Source: Epiperipatus broadwayi
Taxonomy: Eukaryota; Onychophora; Udeonychophora; Euonychophora; Peripatidae
DNA: 64,000 nucleotides
Assembly: GCA_028023455.1 (NCBI GenBank)
Contig: JAQFVV010000012.1
Location: 12,846,364-12,910,363 of the forward strand
Direction: 5' to 3'
Positions 1 to 12,395 of the stretch are shown here, in pieces; positions within the stretch are counted from its first letter, which is position 1; each line of letters begins with the position of its first letter. A program made the translations under genes and the position numbers. The notes under the pieces were generated by a model. That model ran no database searches. It was not told the DNA's origin and saw nothing but the letters and a program-made list of their open reading frames with translations.

Positions 1-1300
1 GAAAGCCTTTTTTATGTTTTCTTAGATTTTTTTTATGTTTGGGATATGATAATTAATGAGATATACATCAATATAATTGTACAAATTGAAATAGTTCCTT
101 AATTTTTGTTAAATATGAAATAGTAATTGACTTTAATGTAATTTGATAAAAATTTGTCTTGTATTTATTCATTCTAGTTAAAAGATATTAAAAAAATTAA
201 CATCTAAAAATAATCTGATACTTCTTAATATTTAATCCACATCACTTATATATATATATATAATTTAGCCTTGCACATTTAAAGAATCTATACTTATCAT
301 ATAATTTAATTTGCTTTTATTAACAATGTATTTTATTTCTATTTTACTTAATGATTTCTATTATTTATCCAATAGATATCAATCTATGTCTGACTTAATA
401 TATTGAAAAAATATTTATTAGTTCATTTATATTTACTAAAGATTTTTAATTATTTAGCAATGGATCAAGTTAAAAAAAACATTGAAAGAAGTATTAAGAA
501 AGGTAAGAAACTAAATAGTCTTTCTGAAAATACATTAAATACTTTTTTTCATTACAGAAATGATTAAAGTAGATTAGGTTTTTTTGTTACTTTAGATATC
601 AAAAGTGATTTTAAAAATACTGCTTTCAGAAATTGAAAATTTTTATAAAATAGGTATAACTAAGATTGAACACTACATGTCATCATTGTTTTATTATTGT
701 TATAAAATGTAAAAAAAAAAATATGCAAGAGACATTACTGTTTAATCAAAATTTTTATCTGGATAATATAATTCTTAAGAGTTGATATAGTTTTGCTAGT
801 ATTAATAGAGTACAGATATATCTTGATTTTAAATTTTATTGCATAAAATTTTATTAAAAATATATTGTGGATGGTTGCTTTCTAAAGAGATATATATCAA
901 TATATTCTTAACAAATCCCCAAAAATCCTTATGCAATCAAATGTTTATATGCAATAAAAATGCCAGATCTTGATATTAGGTCCCAACCAGTAGCCAATGT
1001 TTCTATGAATTTTCATATGACAACAAATTATCTGATTTTTTATTTACTAATATTTTGTATTTTTACATTCAATCACTTCTAATAAAATATTCATAGTTAT
1101 ACATAAATAATATATTTTACACCATTTATATGCATATATAATTTTTTACTATAATTATATGTTGGATTATTTCCATCATCTAACATTTTATGCTAAATAT
1201 CTTTAGAGCAATTCAAACTTTATTTAAACTTTTTGATTACATTTAAGTATTAGCAAATAGCACACAAATTAATGTATAATATAATATTTTAATTAATATT
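1..1300. other. AT-rich DNA, no gene seen
   Basis: AT-rich sequence with short A/T runs and no frame or repeat I can name. Short frames here look like chance. Confidence 0.6.
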
Positions 1301-1449
1301 ATTTTCTTTTCTATTTCAGGTATTTTGGGCCTGCCCAGTGACAGCACTAGCATGTGATTTAATCTTGGACTTAACCAACTAAACTATAGGCAACAACAAA
1401 TAGAAATTTCATATATTTATCTATGAGGGTCTTCCTGAATATTTCACTT

Positions 1450-1740
1450 TTTAAAAAAAGCAAGGTTAATTATTAGCTTCCAGACATTATTCATCAACAC
1501 TAGGCTGTCTTGTGGATTTATTTGCATTTGTCATGTGAACAGCTTTTTTGAATTTTATTCTTTATAGTTTTAATACTGTATCCAATATTTTTGCATTTTC
1601 CCAGTCAAATGTATGTTTATTGATGCATCTGTTTTTTTTCTTTTCTAATCACCAGTTTGTGCTATTTCAATTGCTTTTCAATGGTGTGACTAGTCTCACC
1701 AATATATATCTTTTACAATCTCATATCTTATAGACACAGT
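1450..1740 (-). pseudogene. Penelope-like element GIY-YIG endonuclease relic
   Basis: Read on the minus strand, this segment gives a broken GIY-YIG nuclease of the Penelope-like (PLE) type. The visible order is IYIGETSHTIEKQLK, then HK with a basic stretch, then HTFDWENAKILDTV, then KKAVHMTNANKSTRQPSVDE. This matches the PLE pattern YIGET..(R)L..H, then H.xDWENAKIL, then EA..I. In an intact PLE this domain follows the reverse transcriptase and is thought to nick target DNA. Stops and at least one frame change separate the blocks, so it cannot be functional. No reverse transcriptase lies upstream: the next sequence on that side is a gypsy integrase relic. What is seen is the motif order; the PLE assignment rests on family knowledge. 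Confidence 0.75.
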
Positions 1741-1894
1741 TTTTATTTTTCAGCATTTTAAGTCTAGATTTTATGGATATTAGGATTTTTCATAGTGTGA
1801 TACAGTTTTGGAAAGCTGTTCTGATTTTATAACCTTATTGCATTAAATTATTGTATTATTTATACAAATTTATTCTGACCTACAAACAGCATCA

Positions 1895-2360
1895 ATTAAA
1901 GCTTTATTAATATCAGAAATTTTCTTTTATATCTGTATGCTATAGTGCCTTTTCTGCCAGACCATTAGGCTCTGTGTGATATGATGATGTTAATACATGG
2001 CAAATTCTCTAGTTTTTAATAAAAATTTAAACAAATCCGACATGAAAACAGTTCCAATATCTAAAACAATAATTTTATGGTAGCCATGATACATGAACAT
2101 TTCATTTAAGCTTCTATGGTGTTTTCACTATGTTTGTACTTTTAACTCCTTTGTTTTCTGTCCACTTTCAGTAAGAGACTATCAGTATCAGGAATATATT
2201 CCCATTGAATGGACCAGAATTGTCTATATGCAATCTTTCCCATGGCTTACTTGTTTTAATCCAAGGCTCTAACTTCTTAGGTGACATTATGGCAGTAGAC
2301 TGACAATTTTTACAATGTTAGACAGCTATACAATCTGACTATTCATCTCTGGCCAGATTC
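1895..2360 (-). pseudogene. Ty3/gypsy integrase core relic
   Basis: The minus strand encodes a decayed retroelement integrase. In order I see a zinc-domain tail (C..CQ followed by a basic proline-rich linker), then PWERLHIDNSGPFNG, which carries the first catalytic Asp in HID, then IIVLDIGTVFMSDLFKFL, which carries the second Asp in the position of the usual DNGT, then YHTEPNGLAEKAL, with the catalytic Glu region. This is the D,D-35-E layout of Ty3/gypsy integrases, which insert reverse-transcribed DNA into the genome. Stops and frameshifts interrupt it. The protease, reverse transcriptase and RNase H expected between gag and integrase are mostly missing: only about 350 bp separates the nucleocapsid from the integrase. 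I see no LTRs. Confidence 0.8.
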
Positions 2361-2704
2361 CTCACTGTGATTTTCAATAGCATTATAAATCATTTGTATT
2401 CTTTGCCTTTATTTAAATATTAAGTGACCAAAACCAACTTTTACTTAAATTTGGAGTAAGGATTATTTTCACTGTATATGTAATTTTATTTCAGTAATCA
2501 GTTTAACTTAACTTCATATAGCAATCCCATTTACATCCATGGCTATAACCACTGCTTTTTAAATAGCGATACTTTTATTTTGTCCAATCTTTTAATGAAA
2601 TTAAAGACAATTCTATATTGCTGTCAATCTCTATATTGATTTTTTTTATCTAAGAATTTACACCTTTAAAGAAATGTGGTTATTATCTACATTATTTATT
2701 ATTT

Positions 2705-3250
2705 TTACTTGAATTTAACTATTGACTCATCTTCCCTGTGATTTAAATTCCACTCACAACCCCTTTTTTCTAATTTTATGTTTTGTGCAAGACACTGTAA
2801 GTGACCAGTTTTCTCACAAATATTGCATTTAATACTTTTGAATTTACAGACATTCTTTAAGTGTTCTCTTTCACTGCAACAGTAGCACACAAAAAATGTG
2901 TACATTTCAATAGCTAATGGTGGGTAGTCAGTTTTTTTACTGTCATTTTATATGTTGCTATGTCTCTATTCTATGACATCTTCTATTAGTAATTTTTTGT
3001 TATACATTTTTCCACACTTGCTTATATGTCAGGACTACTTTACTGAGGAAAACTTGATGTAACTTGTTATCAGTCATCCCTCATGGCCACTGAGCATGTT
3101 ATCCAGTTCAACACTAAATTCACAGTATTTCAAAAATGTCCCCAGTGCTATATCATGTTGTTGATACCTCTTATTCAGTGCTTATCTCCTATTTCTAAAA
3201 CATTGATGTGACATTTATTTAGACCTCTTCAATTTAAAATATGTACTTAA
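2705..3250 (-). pseudogene. Ty3/gypsy gag capsid and nucleocapsid relic
   Basis: On the minus strand, bases near 3080-3210 read as a capsid-like segment with NKRYQQHD followed by LKYCEFSVELDNMLSG, resembling the 'xxRYQxxxESI..F...L..L...CEF...L..ML' part of gypsy Gag. Downstream, a 66-residue open frame (2705-2905) carries a perfect CX2CX4HX4C zinc knuckle in CYCCSEREHLKNVC and a second, imperfect knuckle in CNICEKTGHLQC. Gag packages the element RNA and the knuckles bind nucleic acid. A faint protease-like VNG segment lies near 2540-2570. The integrase relic follows closely on the same strand, so both parts probably come from one copy with an internal deletion. Confidence 0.7.
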
Positions 3251-3259
3251 TTTTTCTTA

Positions 3260-5765
3260 AGTTCGAGTTACACTATTTTATCTGAAGACTTTGAATTGTA
3301 AAGTCTTTTTGCTATTTTCAGAACATCTTTGTCTGCTGGCTACATCATTGTCACTATCTTTAGATTGTCATCTTTTATTATATTAATGAGAATATATTTC
3401 ACTATGTGCTCCATGTACAAACACCAATTTGCTGCATATTAACATTATATTCTTTAACAATATTGTGAAATGCCATTATCATTTGCATAGATTCTTTTTA
3501 CAACAGTAACAGTCTATTGTATATGCTAGGCATATCTGCATATCAGCTGTACCACAATTTAATAAACAAACAACAATAAAAATAAAGGAGAGTGTATTAT
3601 ACTCGTAAACAATATATATATACACATGTACACTGATAAATGAAACTCAACATTAAATCTTTGAGGAGACCAAGACAAACATCTTTGGTAACATATATAT
3701 TACTTGTCTTTACATATTATTTGATAATAAAAAAATTTACATCTGATTTTCTAAGCTTTTGGCACACATGAGTACTCTGTTTGCTGCTGCTTTTTTAGCA
3801 TGTGAGTACTGCGAATATACATAACTAATTAAGTTCAGTCCATTCTAATTTGTTGTAAATTTTGTTAGAATGAATCATTATGTATTATGCAGTAATTATT
3901 TTCTGTGATAAACTTTTTTTTATATTAATAATATATATCCACACACTTATTATTTATAACACTATATACATTTCAGTTTTTATTAAATGAAGTATTTTTA
4001 ATAGAGTTAAACCTATGTATTTATACTATGACAAGATCTAGAAGAAATTAATTTGTGCAAAGTTGTCTATGATTTTTTAAGATTTCAATTCTTAAGAGAT
4101 ATTGTTTTCAATCTCTTTTATTTTAATTGATCTTTTTTATATATATAAAAAAAACTTAGTTGTTGAAATAGATTAAATAAAAAGATTGAAAGGTAAGTTC
4201 ATTTCTGCTACTATAAATCTTTTTTGACTTGGAGAAAAGATACTTTAATATGTAAATTGAAAACAAAAAAAAAGGTCGACTTCTATTGACCCTATTTTGA
4301 TTTAAAGATACCAAATAAATTTTCCCATGAACATAAAAGCAGACTTTCTACTAAGAAAAGCTAATATTAAATAATAGCCCTTATTATGAGCAAAAAGTAA
4401 AATAGAAATCATTCATGCATCCTATAATAATGTAAAATCTTTTTAGAATATCTTTAATTCATTATTAATTAAAAATCATTAAAAAAAAAAACTTTGAATA
4501 ATTGGTAAATTTGAATTTTTATGAAGCAGAAAGTTTATGGTTTTAAAATGAGGCTTAAAATATTAGCTATGTTAATAATTAATGTTAAGAGAGTAAAATC
4601 CCTCCCAGGCAGCGATCAATTGTTTTTATTACTTTTACATAACTTAAACAGAAGAAAAGTAAAAATAATTTATATTTTACTTTGCAAAATTGAGAATCAC
4701 TTTATAGTAATTACCTGTGAGATATTGATTTTTTTAAAAATCACTTATGTAATAAATTTCATTATTTTAAGATAGAGCTTTAAATTATAAATTAATTGTT
4801 AGAGTTTATAATGTAATTTTTAATATATATATATAATATTATAATGAAAGTACAAGTTAAAGTAAACATGAAATCAGTGGCCTTAGGAGTATGACACTTC
4901 TACCATCAATAATAAAAGCTAAACCATATTGCAGATAGTGTGTTGACTCTTATCTAACCAACTCTGATATTAATTTACCAAGCACTATTCAGATAATTAC
5001 TTGAGTTAACTATTGCCATCTACTTCTAAAAAAGAAATTGTAAGCCTATTATGGCTGAAAAAATTTCATGATTTACTTATCTTGATTTCGAACTGTCAGG
5101 ATATCCTTATTGGTCATTCTGACCATTTTAGTTTGAGACGTTTGACCTTATAGGAAGTGACTAAAAAAGAAGAGTGTTTTTGATTGAGATTATGAGTTGG
5201 TTTGTATCCAGATAATTGTTTTTCTAAATATTTAGAATTACCTTCAGCTTCAATATAATCAGAGCTTCTGCAAACTTTATAAAGCATATTGTCTCAAACA
5301 ATTTTAGAAAATTATATTTATTATTTATGGTTTTAAAAATAGCATACTGATATATGCATAATATTTTACTTTAGTATTTTCAACACTAATATCTTAATGT
5401 ATTCTATAAATTATAAATAACATATTGCATATATAATATTAATGCAAAGTGTGTTTTGATTTTTTTTTTCAGATGACAAGCACGATTCTGAATTTTTAAG
5501 TAATAATGGGCCAACAACATCTTATAAAAATGGTGTTATTAAGATTTAATAGTACCTCAATACATAAAAAAACTTCATATCTATTTTTTACATGTTAATA
5601 TTTTTAAGCATTTTATAGAGATGCAAATAAGCATTTATAAACACAATTCCATTAAGCTAAAGCTTTTGATTCCCAAATCAATAATCAAAGTTTTATTGCT
5701 CAGAATTTCATAGAAAGTTTGAGCTCCAGATGCACCAGAATTGGAATCAATGCAAAGATAATATA
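3260..5765. other. AT-rich DNA, no gene seen
   Basis: I see no gene or named repeat. An 84-codon open frame at 4521-4775 has the composition of random AT-rich DNA and no recognisable domain. Confidence 0.5.
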
Positions 5766-5769
5766 AGAA

Positions 5770-5872
5770 AATAATACAACAATAATAACAACAACAACAA
5801 GAAAAAGAAGAAGAGGAAGACGAAGAAGAAGAAAAAGAAGAAAAAGAAGAAGATGATGATGATAATATAAAA
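5770..5872. repeat. purine-rich microsatellite (AAC/GAA/GAT)
   Basis: The run passes from AAT/AAC triplets through GAA and GGAAGA variants into GAT triplets. The Leu/Val-rich frame on the other strand is only a translation of this tract. Confidence 0.85.
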
Positions 5873-5879
5873 AAAGAAT

Positions 5880-8240
5880 AATCAAATGGTTTAATTACTC
5901 AGAAGTTCAAACACCAGAAGTTCCAGCACTGGGAGTGATCCAAGGAACTTACATTCCAGAGTCTGATGCTGGACCACTGCACTTAGTCATGTAGGGGAAG
6001 TACATTTGCAGTAATAATTCAGCAATCCACCTGATCATTTTCTTATAAATCTACAAAGTGATGAAAAATCTATAATTGTGCAGAAAGAAATTAACCTCAG
6101 ATCATACATTAATTCAAAAACAGTACACGATTGGAGATTAATTTCCTTCTGTTCAATTATAAACCTATATGTATTGTTCCATCTGTGGTTAAGTTCAAAT
6201 TGGAATTATTGTATTCGTAGAAAAAAAAAATTCCACTGATTTATTATTGTCAGTTATTTTGAAATAATTAAAAAGAATTGTTAAGAATACAGCAGAATAT
6301 AAAATAATGATGTTTTTGTATATAATTTTAATATTTTTTAATACTCAATATAATAGATCATTTGTTGCAATTAATATTTTGGTATAGAAAGATTGTATAA
6401 ATTAAAATATGAGCCAATAGATAAATTTATTTATATCTTATATTACTGCATGCATTAAGCAATAAAAACATAATCATAAATAAACAAACAATAAATTATT
6501 GTACCATATGTGTGTGGTTGTATATGCGTTCTTGTTATGATAGTTAAATAATTTTCAGATTGTACATATTTAAGGAATAATATTATTATTTTATAATTGT
6601 AATTGCTAATTAAAATATATAATTTTTTATATTAAATAAATAAATGTACAAAAGTATTCATTTATTTTTTATTTAAGCTATGATTTTTAAAAATTGTAAA
6701 TTCATTGTGTTAATATTTATTTTAAAAATTTAAAATAAAACATTTTCTTTTGGGATGCTGATATATTTCAAATAACTATATATTAAGTGAAATTGTGTCT
6801 CTTTTTAGCAAAATGTTGTAAAATTAATTGGATTATTAGATACAGTACCCAGGATGATGACATCAGTATTTCATCATGAGAGGAAAATCATATAAAATGC
6901 CTGAATTCTCTCTTTCTCTTTGCGTTTTTAGTAAGCAAAATTTTAAAAGTATTATATATAAAAATTAGTAATGAATTTACAGTCTAGTAATGGAGGACTA
7001 GATAAAAATAAATGTTGACCTTGGGAAACATGGTGGAGAATGTATGCATTGCTTTACACAATGGAATTTTAAAATATATATTGTGCACCTTTAACAAATA
7101 AGAGAATATTGAATAAAAATGGATAATAATATCTATTAGGAAAAAAAAATTAACTTATTTAAGAGGATAAGAAATGCTTATTTTTATATAATGACAAAAA
7201 CACTCATATTACTCAGATTTATTATGGATACATTATTAAAGAAGGCTTACTTCAATAATTTTATGAAATTATAATTATGAAATACATCTTCAGAACTTTT
7301 ATAAATTTTAAATATATTTTGCATCATGGATTTTCTCTGCAGAGAGTTTGATAAAAAGCATTAGGATTTTTAAATTATAAACAATACCATAATATTTTTT
7401 TTATTATTGTATGTAATATAAAAAGTGTATACATAAACAATTCATTTAAAGTGTATGATCTTTGAAAATAATTCAGGTCATATATTTTATTTATTACATC
7501 TAGTTATCTGTTTATATACTTGTTTACTTTAAAGTAAGTTTGTTTATGTGTAATATATAAATAAAATTAACCAAGGAAAAAATTAGATAAATTTAAAATA
7601 AAAATCTTAAAAATATTTTTATCGAAATTTAACATTAATTTTATATAACATTCTATAAGTATGTTTTTGTTTGTTTTGTTATTTAATCTAGGTTTGAAAA
7701 GTAATATAATTAAAGTATAAATAAACCATTCATATTTAAAATAAAAAAATTATGGATATTTGTAAAATAGTTATATTTAAATTGATCACTTTTCATTTAT
7801 GGTGGGAATAGGATTGGAAACAAATTAAAACAGACTTAGTCATTTAATATATATATATTGTAATGGTATGATATGGGGAAGCTGACTCTTCAAATATTCC
7901 TTGGCTTTTCTTATTTAATATTCCCTACGAAGTGATCAAGCCAAAAACTGTAATTATAAATAATATGTAAATAAGAATAAATCTCTCATTTCAGTCCAGC
8001 TAAACTTATAAAAAGTAAAACGTATTTTATATCTAAGACTTTTTTTTATTACATATGCGCATATTTCAAATAAATAAACATTGAAATCAAAGGGGTATTT
8101 TATTGATCTTGAAATGTATTTAACATAAGAAAACAAATAATTGTAAAGTTTCTTTTAATGTAAACATCATCCTTTTGCTTTTTATATTACAATGTTATAT
8201 TATTTAAAGGCACTTTAGATATGGCTAGGCCAAAGAAAAT
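5880..8240. other. AT-rich DNA, no gene seen
   Basis: Mostly AT-rich DNA. A short stretch of more even base composition at about 5905-6010 may be an unidentified old repeat. I recognise no coding motif. Confidence 0.5.
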
Positions 8241-8249
8241 ATTAGTGTA

Positions 8250-8475
8250 TATGTATTTAACATTACATGATCACCAACTCTTATGCTAGCACATAAGTGT
8301 TATTAAACAGGTCAAACTCTCTATACAGTAGTGCCACCCTGTGCCAAACAGAGTATGGATGCCAGAAGGCTTATGCATAAAATCCCCATCTAGTGCCTAC
8401 TCATCCAATATCCCCAGACTAGTTTCTGGCTTGTGGCCTTCATCAGTGAGGAGCCTTGGATCTGAGAAAATTGTA
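8250..8475 (-). mobile_element. family A element, partial copy A1
   Basis: A single partial unit of the hammerhead-bearing family A. It starts in the shared segment around ATGATCACC and continues through the CAGGCAAAAC-like block, the 'agccagag..atggatgccagaaggc' block and the hammerhead. It then breaks off just after the ribozyme, where full copies (A3, A4) continue for about 250 bp more. Sense is taken as the ribozyme strand. I could not find a convincing target-site duplication. Confidence 0.75.
8405..8459 (-). ncRNA. hammerhead ribozyme, type I, family A copy A1
   Basis: On the minus strand the order is stem I strand TCCTCA, core CTGATGA, stem II GGC-CACAA-GCC flanked by an A-A mismatch, GAAA, a short palindromic stem III (ACTAGT), cleavage triplet GTC, then stem I partner TGGGGA. 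The six inner stem I pairs all form (one G-T), and four more (CCAA with TTGG) close an outer helix. All invariant core residues are present. The oddity is A-A rather than G-C at the base of stem II, which could lower activity. Such ribozymes cut their own RNA, and tandem copies would give unit-length RNAs. Confidence 0.8.
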
Positions 8476-8924
8476 ATACATGTGACCATAAATCAGTGAT
8501 ATGTGTTGATCATATAAAAAAACACACATGAAAAATTATGTACAGTATATGCATTTTATTGATATTTAAGTGATTTCATATTATTATTAATAATAAACAT
8601 ATTTATGAAGTTACTACAGCTTTTCAAACTATTAGAGAAAAATAAAATAAATCCCAAGTGAAATATCATTAATATGCAGTGATGTTTTCTACAAGCTGAA
8701 AAAAAAAATCTTAATCAGGGTTATATAAAAGAATATTTTTTAAATAATAAAATAAGTAACTAATTAAGACAATAATTTCTATATATACTTTGCAGGTAAA
8801 AGATATTTTAATAACACATCGAACTTATATACTTATACAAAATGAAGTAATGGTATATTTAATAAAGTGGTGATAATAAAATAAACATGATGCTACGCGT
8901 TCATGCATATAACTCATTTAACAT

Positions 8925-9190
8925 GTACTAAGAGGAATTTGTCATCTCTTACATAAAAACAAAATAGCTACGCATTGAGAGGAATTCACCATCTCTCAGA
9001 TAAAATAATCTGTTGTAAGAGGGATTCACCATCTCTTCTTATACATATATATATATATTAACCTTTTGATTGGTTATCCATGAGAGAGAGCGATTATAAA
9101 AGTCAAAGAATGGTGTTCTTTTTTTTTCTTGTTATAAAAGTTAAAATATTGTTGTTTTTTTCCTGTTATAAAAGTTAAAATATTGAAGTC
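8925..9190. repeat. short degenerate tandem repeats
   Basis: Three degenerate copies of an 'agaggaattcaccatctct'-like motif occur at about 8929-9037, followed by three copies of a 'gttataaaagttaaaatatt'-like motif at about 9090-9185. No coding signal. Confidence 0.55.
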
Positions 9191-9260
9191 TTAATTAAAT
9201 AAACCAAAAGAAAAAAAATATAATTATAAAGTTATCAGTTAAAGAAAATATTCCGGTAGT

Positions 9261-10015
9261 CATTGTTTGTTGTAGGGATTTTCCCAATGATCATAATAAG
9301 ATGGTAGTGGGAGAGTCTTCACAATAGCAATGTCATTGTGGAAGTGTATTTTTCTTTATACTTCTCAATGTTAAAACCACTCTCTTGTAACTGTCCCTAG
9401 AGTCTTTCCTATAAAGTTATGTGTGGAGTGTTTCAAGCCCCCTCTCTTGCAATGATATTGTATGTTTAATATTGAGCTAGCATGGAATAGAGTAAACGAG
9501 TAAGCAAATAAAGATGGTCAGAAGAAAAACAGAGATAGGAAGGTCACAACACACACACATATATAATGTAACATTCCCTTTAGAGACCAATGAAATGATA
9601 TACTCTTCTATCTACTATACTAGCTTAATGGTGAATAATAAAGTATAAACACCAATACAGTATGAGACTCTTTATCTAAACTGAAATGTATGAAATATAA
9701 AGCCATAAGATAGATTTCAGGAACTGTCACAACATAGAGGTTTTAACATTGAGAAGCATATAAAATATACTTCACAATGGCGTTGCTATTATAGAAATTC
9801 TCCAGCTACTATCCTATTATAATTAAATTGAGAGAGTGCAAACTTCTCAAATCTTGTTAAATTCTCTGTCCCAGTGCTTAAGATCTGATTGGTTACTAAT
9901 CGTCACAAGCGCTTGAGAAGTTTGCACTCTCTCAATTTAATTTTCAATACTGTCTGCGCTTTATAAAAATATTATTCTATTATAATCAATAGGAAAATCC
10001 CTACAACAAACAATG
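9261..10015. mobile_element. fold-back element F (long inverted repeat)
   Basis: The left arm (from about 9261) and right arm (to about 10015) are diverged inverted copies. 'cattgtttgttgtagggattttcc' on the left is matched by its complement at the right end, and 'ttctcaatgttaaaacc' also recurs inverted near 9363 and 9740. Arms are roughly 240 bp, centred near 9530. The right arm is split by a 153-bp insertion. The shape resembles the head-to-head elements elsewhere in the window, but I found no hammerhead core or coding motif. Confidence 0.6.
9824..9976. mobile_element. short palindromic element G, copy 1
   Basis: A 153-bp insertion with inverted arms around 'attgagagagtgcaaactt' (left) and its complement (right). 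A perfect 10-bp direct repeat, CTATTATAAT, flanks it at 9814-9823 and 9977-9986. It interrupts the right arm of fold-back element F, so it is the younger insertion. A related copy lies at 45684-45819. The side with 'gcgc(a)gacagtattgaaaattaaa' extends beyond the palindrome. Confidence 0.75.
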
Positions 10016-10019
10016 CCTA

Positions 10020-11050
10020 ACATAATATTTCATTTGAAATAATTCCTCAATTATTCTTCTATAATTTAAGACGCAATATAAAATAATAATATTAAAATAT
10101 AGAGTAAATTAATGCTATCCTATTGATATTTCAGGGATCATGATTATTGTTTTTTAAAATATAATATAACAACTATATTGGTAGTTAATTGCATCTCAAG
10201 AGGGGTTTTGTTGAGATCAACCATTTAAATAATAATCACACCTACAATTACAAACATAAACAAAACTTTCTATGTGAAAATTAACTTAACTATAATAAGA
10301 ATACATTAAGATTAACATTCATAATCTACTTACTTACTTTCACTTAAATAACTTGATTAACATCCTAATATTTATTCTCATACTTATACAAACAACCAAG
10401 ATAAAGTAGAATAATCATTTTGCTGTAATTAAATGCTTTATCAAATAGTCATTACTTCCTATCATCTCATTCAATTAAAAACATTTATTAATTAGCATTT
10501 ATCTATTTGAATTGTTTCAAAAAACACATACATTATAATATATTTTATTAATAACTCGTATTTTGGAAGAATATAATATTTTTAAATTTATTCTGTAAGA
10601 TAAATTTTAACTGCATTTAAAATCATAATGTGACTCTTAAGAATAATTTCAATCTTTGTTAATAATCTACATTTGTTATAATATTTAATTGCAATTTCCA
10701 AATAAGTCTTCAAGAGTTTTTATATTTAGTAAAATATGAATCAATGAAATATTCCTTTAGTACAATTATAATGTCAACTTAATAAATAATTAATTTATTA
10801 ATTATAAATTCTTTAATATAACTTTTTAGATAAAATATGTAATGAATATATATTATGTAATAACTCTATCTGGATTATGTGCTTTAGAATATGGCTTTGT
10901 GATAGAAATTACTCTAGACCAAAATAAAGCTACTACTCCAAATTCTAAATTAAAATACTCATTTACTTTAACAATAATAACAATTAATAACAAACAATTA
11001 TAAATATATTACATAATTGATTAACAAAATTACTATTTAAATAATTAAAT
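10020..11050. other. AT-rich DNA, no gene seen
   Basis: No frame or repeat recognised. Confidence 0.6.
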
Positions 11051-11475
11051 CAGCATTTATTTTTTATAGCGTCTGTATACAATTGTAATCACATTCATAT
11101 CGGCTTTTTCAAACCAAATTGTGCAAACGCTTTTTGCGAGTGTTAAATAATAAATGAATACCCTCTGACCCATACAAGATATAGAATTTATGCAGCAATA
11201 AAAGGAATCCTCTTATTACTACGACTCAAATATTTATATATGAGCAAATCTGAAGTACTGGCACAGAAGGTGTGACTATAGAACAGTCACTTTGAATTAC
11301 TATATATAACTTATGAATGAATGACGCCGATGAAATTTACTAGAATTTACTGAACATCATTCCAACTGAAATTAATCATATATATAAATCAGCATTTATT
11401 TTTTATAGCGTCTGTATACAATTGTAATCACATTCATATCGGCTTTTTCAAACCAAATTGTGCAAACGCTTATAA
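11051..11475 (-). mobile_element. family D tandem element, copy D1
   Basis: An 82-bp segment beginning 'tcagcatttattttttatag' at 11051 recurs almost unchanged at 11389, giving one complete unit of about 338 bp plus the start of a second. Near 11325-11370 lies an imperfect hairpin (GAATGA ... TCATTC) around an 'aaattt..ctagaattt' core. The same hairpin is found in D2 (44708-45472), which otherwise differs greatly. Strand is set by comparison with D2. It codes for nothing visible. Confidence 0.65.
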
Positions 11476-11509
11476 ATTTACAATAAAATTATTTACATTA
11501 ACAATAAAT

Positions 11510-12088
11510 CCGATTAAGTTAAATAATTTTTACTTTTGGGAAATGTATGTATTTAAGCACAAGTGCATGTGCGGCGCAACTGCTCCCAAAAGCTGTTAAT
11601 ACAAATACAAATAGCTAACTAAAAATATTAAAACAGCTGAGTGCTTTCAAAGTATCTTGCCTTCATAATCATAGCTTGCTTACATTTAAATTTATGCAAA
11701 TATTCTAATTCCATCTTTTTGATAGAGAAAAACACGTGTCCTTCCTGTTTATGGCACCACTGTCGCGAAAGTTTTTTATCAGCACAAGTCACCATGAGTG
11801 CATTCCGAACAATCCTACCATCGTATGTAGAGAGAGACATGACCTCAAAAGAAAGATCAAAGAGGCTTTATTTATCTCTCGCGACAGTGATGCCATAAAC
11901 AGGAAGGACACGTGTTTTTCTCTATCAAAAAGATGGAATTAGCATATTTGCATAAATTTAAACGTAAGCAAGCTATGATTATGAAGGCAAGATCCTTTGA
12001 AAGTGCTCAGCTGTTTTAATACTTTTAGTTAGCTATTTGTATTAACAGCTTTTGGGAGCAGTTGCGCCGCACACGCACTTGTGCTTGA
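11510..12088. mobile_element. palindrome of two truncated Penelope-like 3' ends
   Basis: Arms at about 11555-11770 and 11880-12086 are near-identical inverted copies, about 210 bp each, around a spacer of about 110 bp. Perfect 13-bp direct repeats (ATTAACAATAAAT) bound the insertion at 11497-11509 and 12089-12101. The right part carries the end of a PLE endonuclease frame, so each arm is a PLE 3' end and the two copies are joined head-to-head. Each arm also has a weak hammerhead-like string (ATGA..AAGG..CCTTTGAAAG..CTC, near 11975-12010 on plus), too altered to call. Head-to-head, 5'-truncated copies are a known PLE habit. Confidence 0.8.
11831..11942 (+). pseudogene. Penelope-like endonuclease C-terminus (fragment)
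   Basis: The last ~37 residues of an open frame that runs 11736-11942 read DLKRKIKEALFISRDSDAINR followed by KD, then SLSKRW. This fits the C-terminal signature of PLE GIY-YIG domains: R.IKEA.FI, then INR, then LS..W. It lies in the spacer and right arm of the palindrome at 11510-12088. The catalytic GIY-YIG part is absent, so it is only a 3' remnant. Open frames in the left arm are mirror images of the same sequence. The PLE identity is inferred from motif order, with moderate confidence because the fragment is short. Confidence 0.6.
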
Positions 12089-12095
12089 ATTAACA

Positions 12096-12395
12096 ATAAA
12101 TAAAAAGAAATGTCATTCCTTTCATTCAAGCATTCACCTTATATTTTTATTATGTAATTGATCGAATGATAAGTTCATTTATCATTACCATCTTGTATGC
12201 TTTTCTTAATGTTATTAACTAATTTTACTTTCCATGAGTTTATCTTGAGGGGTAATTTTCTGGTCATCTTTCACATAGTTACATAATACTTTATACCTCA
12301 AAGTATTTATCGTAGGTTATAATACTTTATTACCCTTTTACACTTAAAATTTGTATGAAAATATGATAATACAATATACTAACAAAATTATTTAT
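12096..12395. other. AT-rich DNA, no gene seen
   Basis: Nothing recognised between the PLE palindrome and family A copy A2. Confidence 0.6.

Noticed and set aside
9824-9976. GTGACGA/GTGATGA strings in element G as a hammerhead core
   Set aside because: The first core base is wrong in both copies and no GAAA box follows at the right place.
11325-11372. Possible hammerhead in family D (CCGATGA, then GAA(C/T)AC..TC)
   Set aside because: Stem I does not abut the core and copies disagree at the core, so I report only a conserved hairpin.
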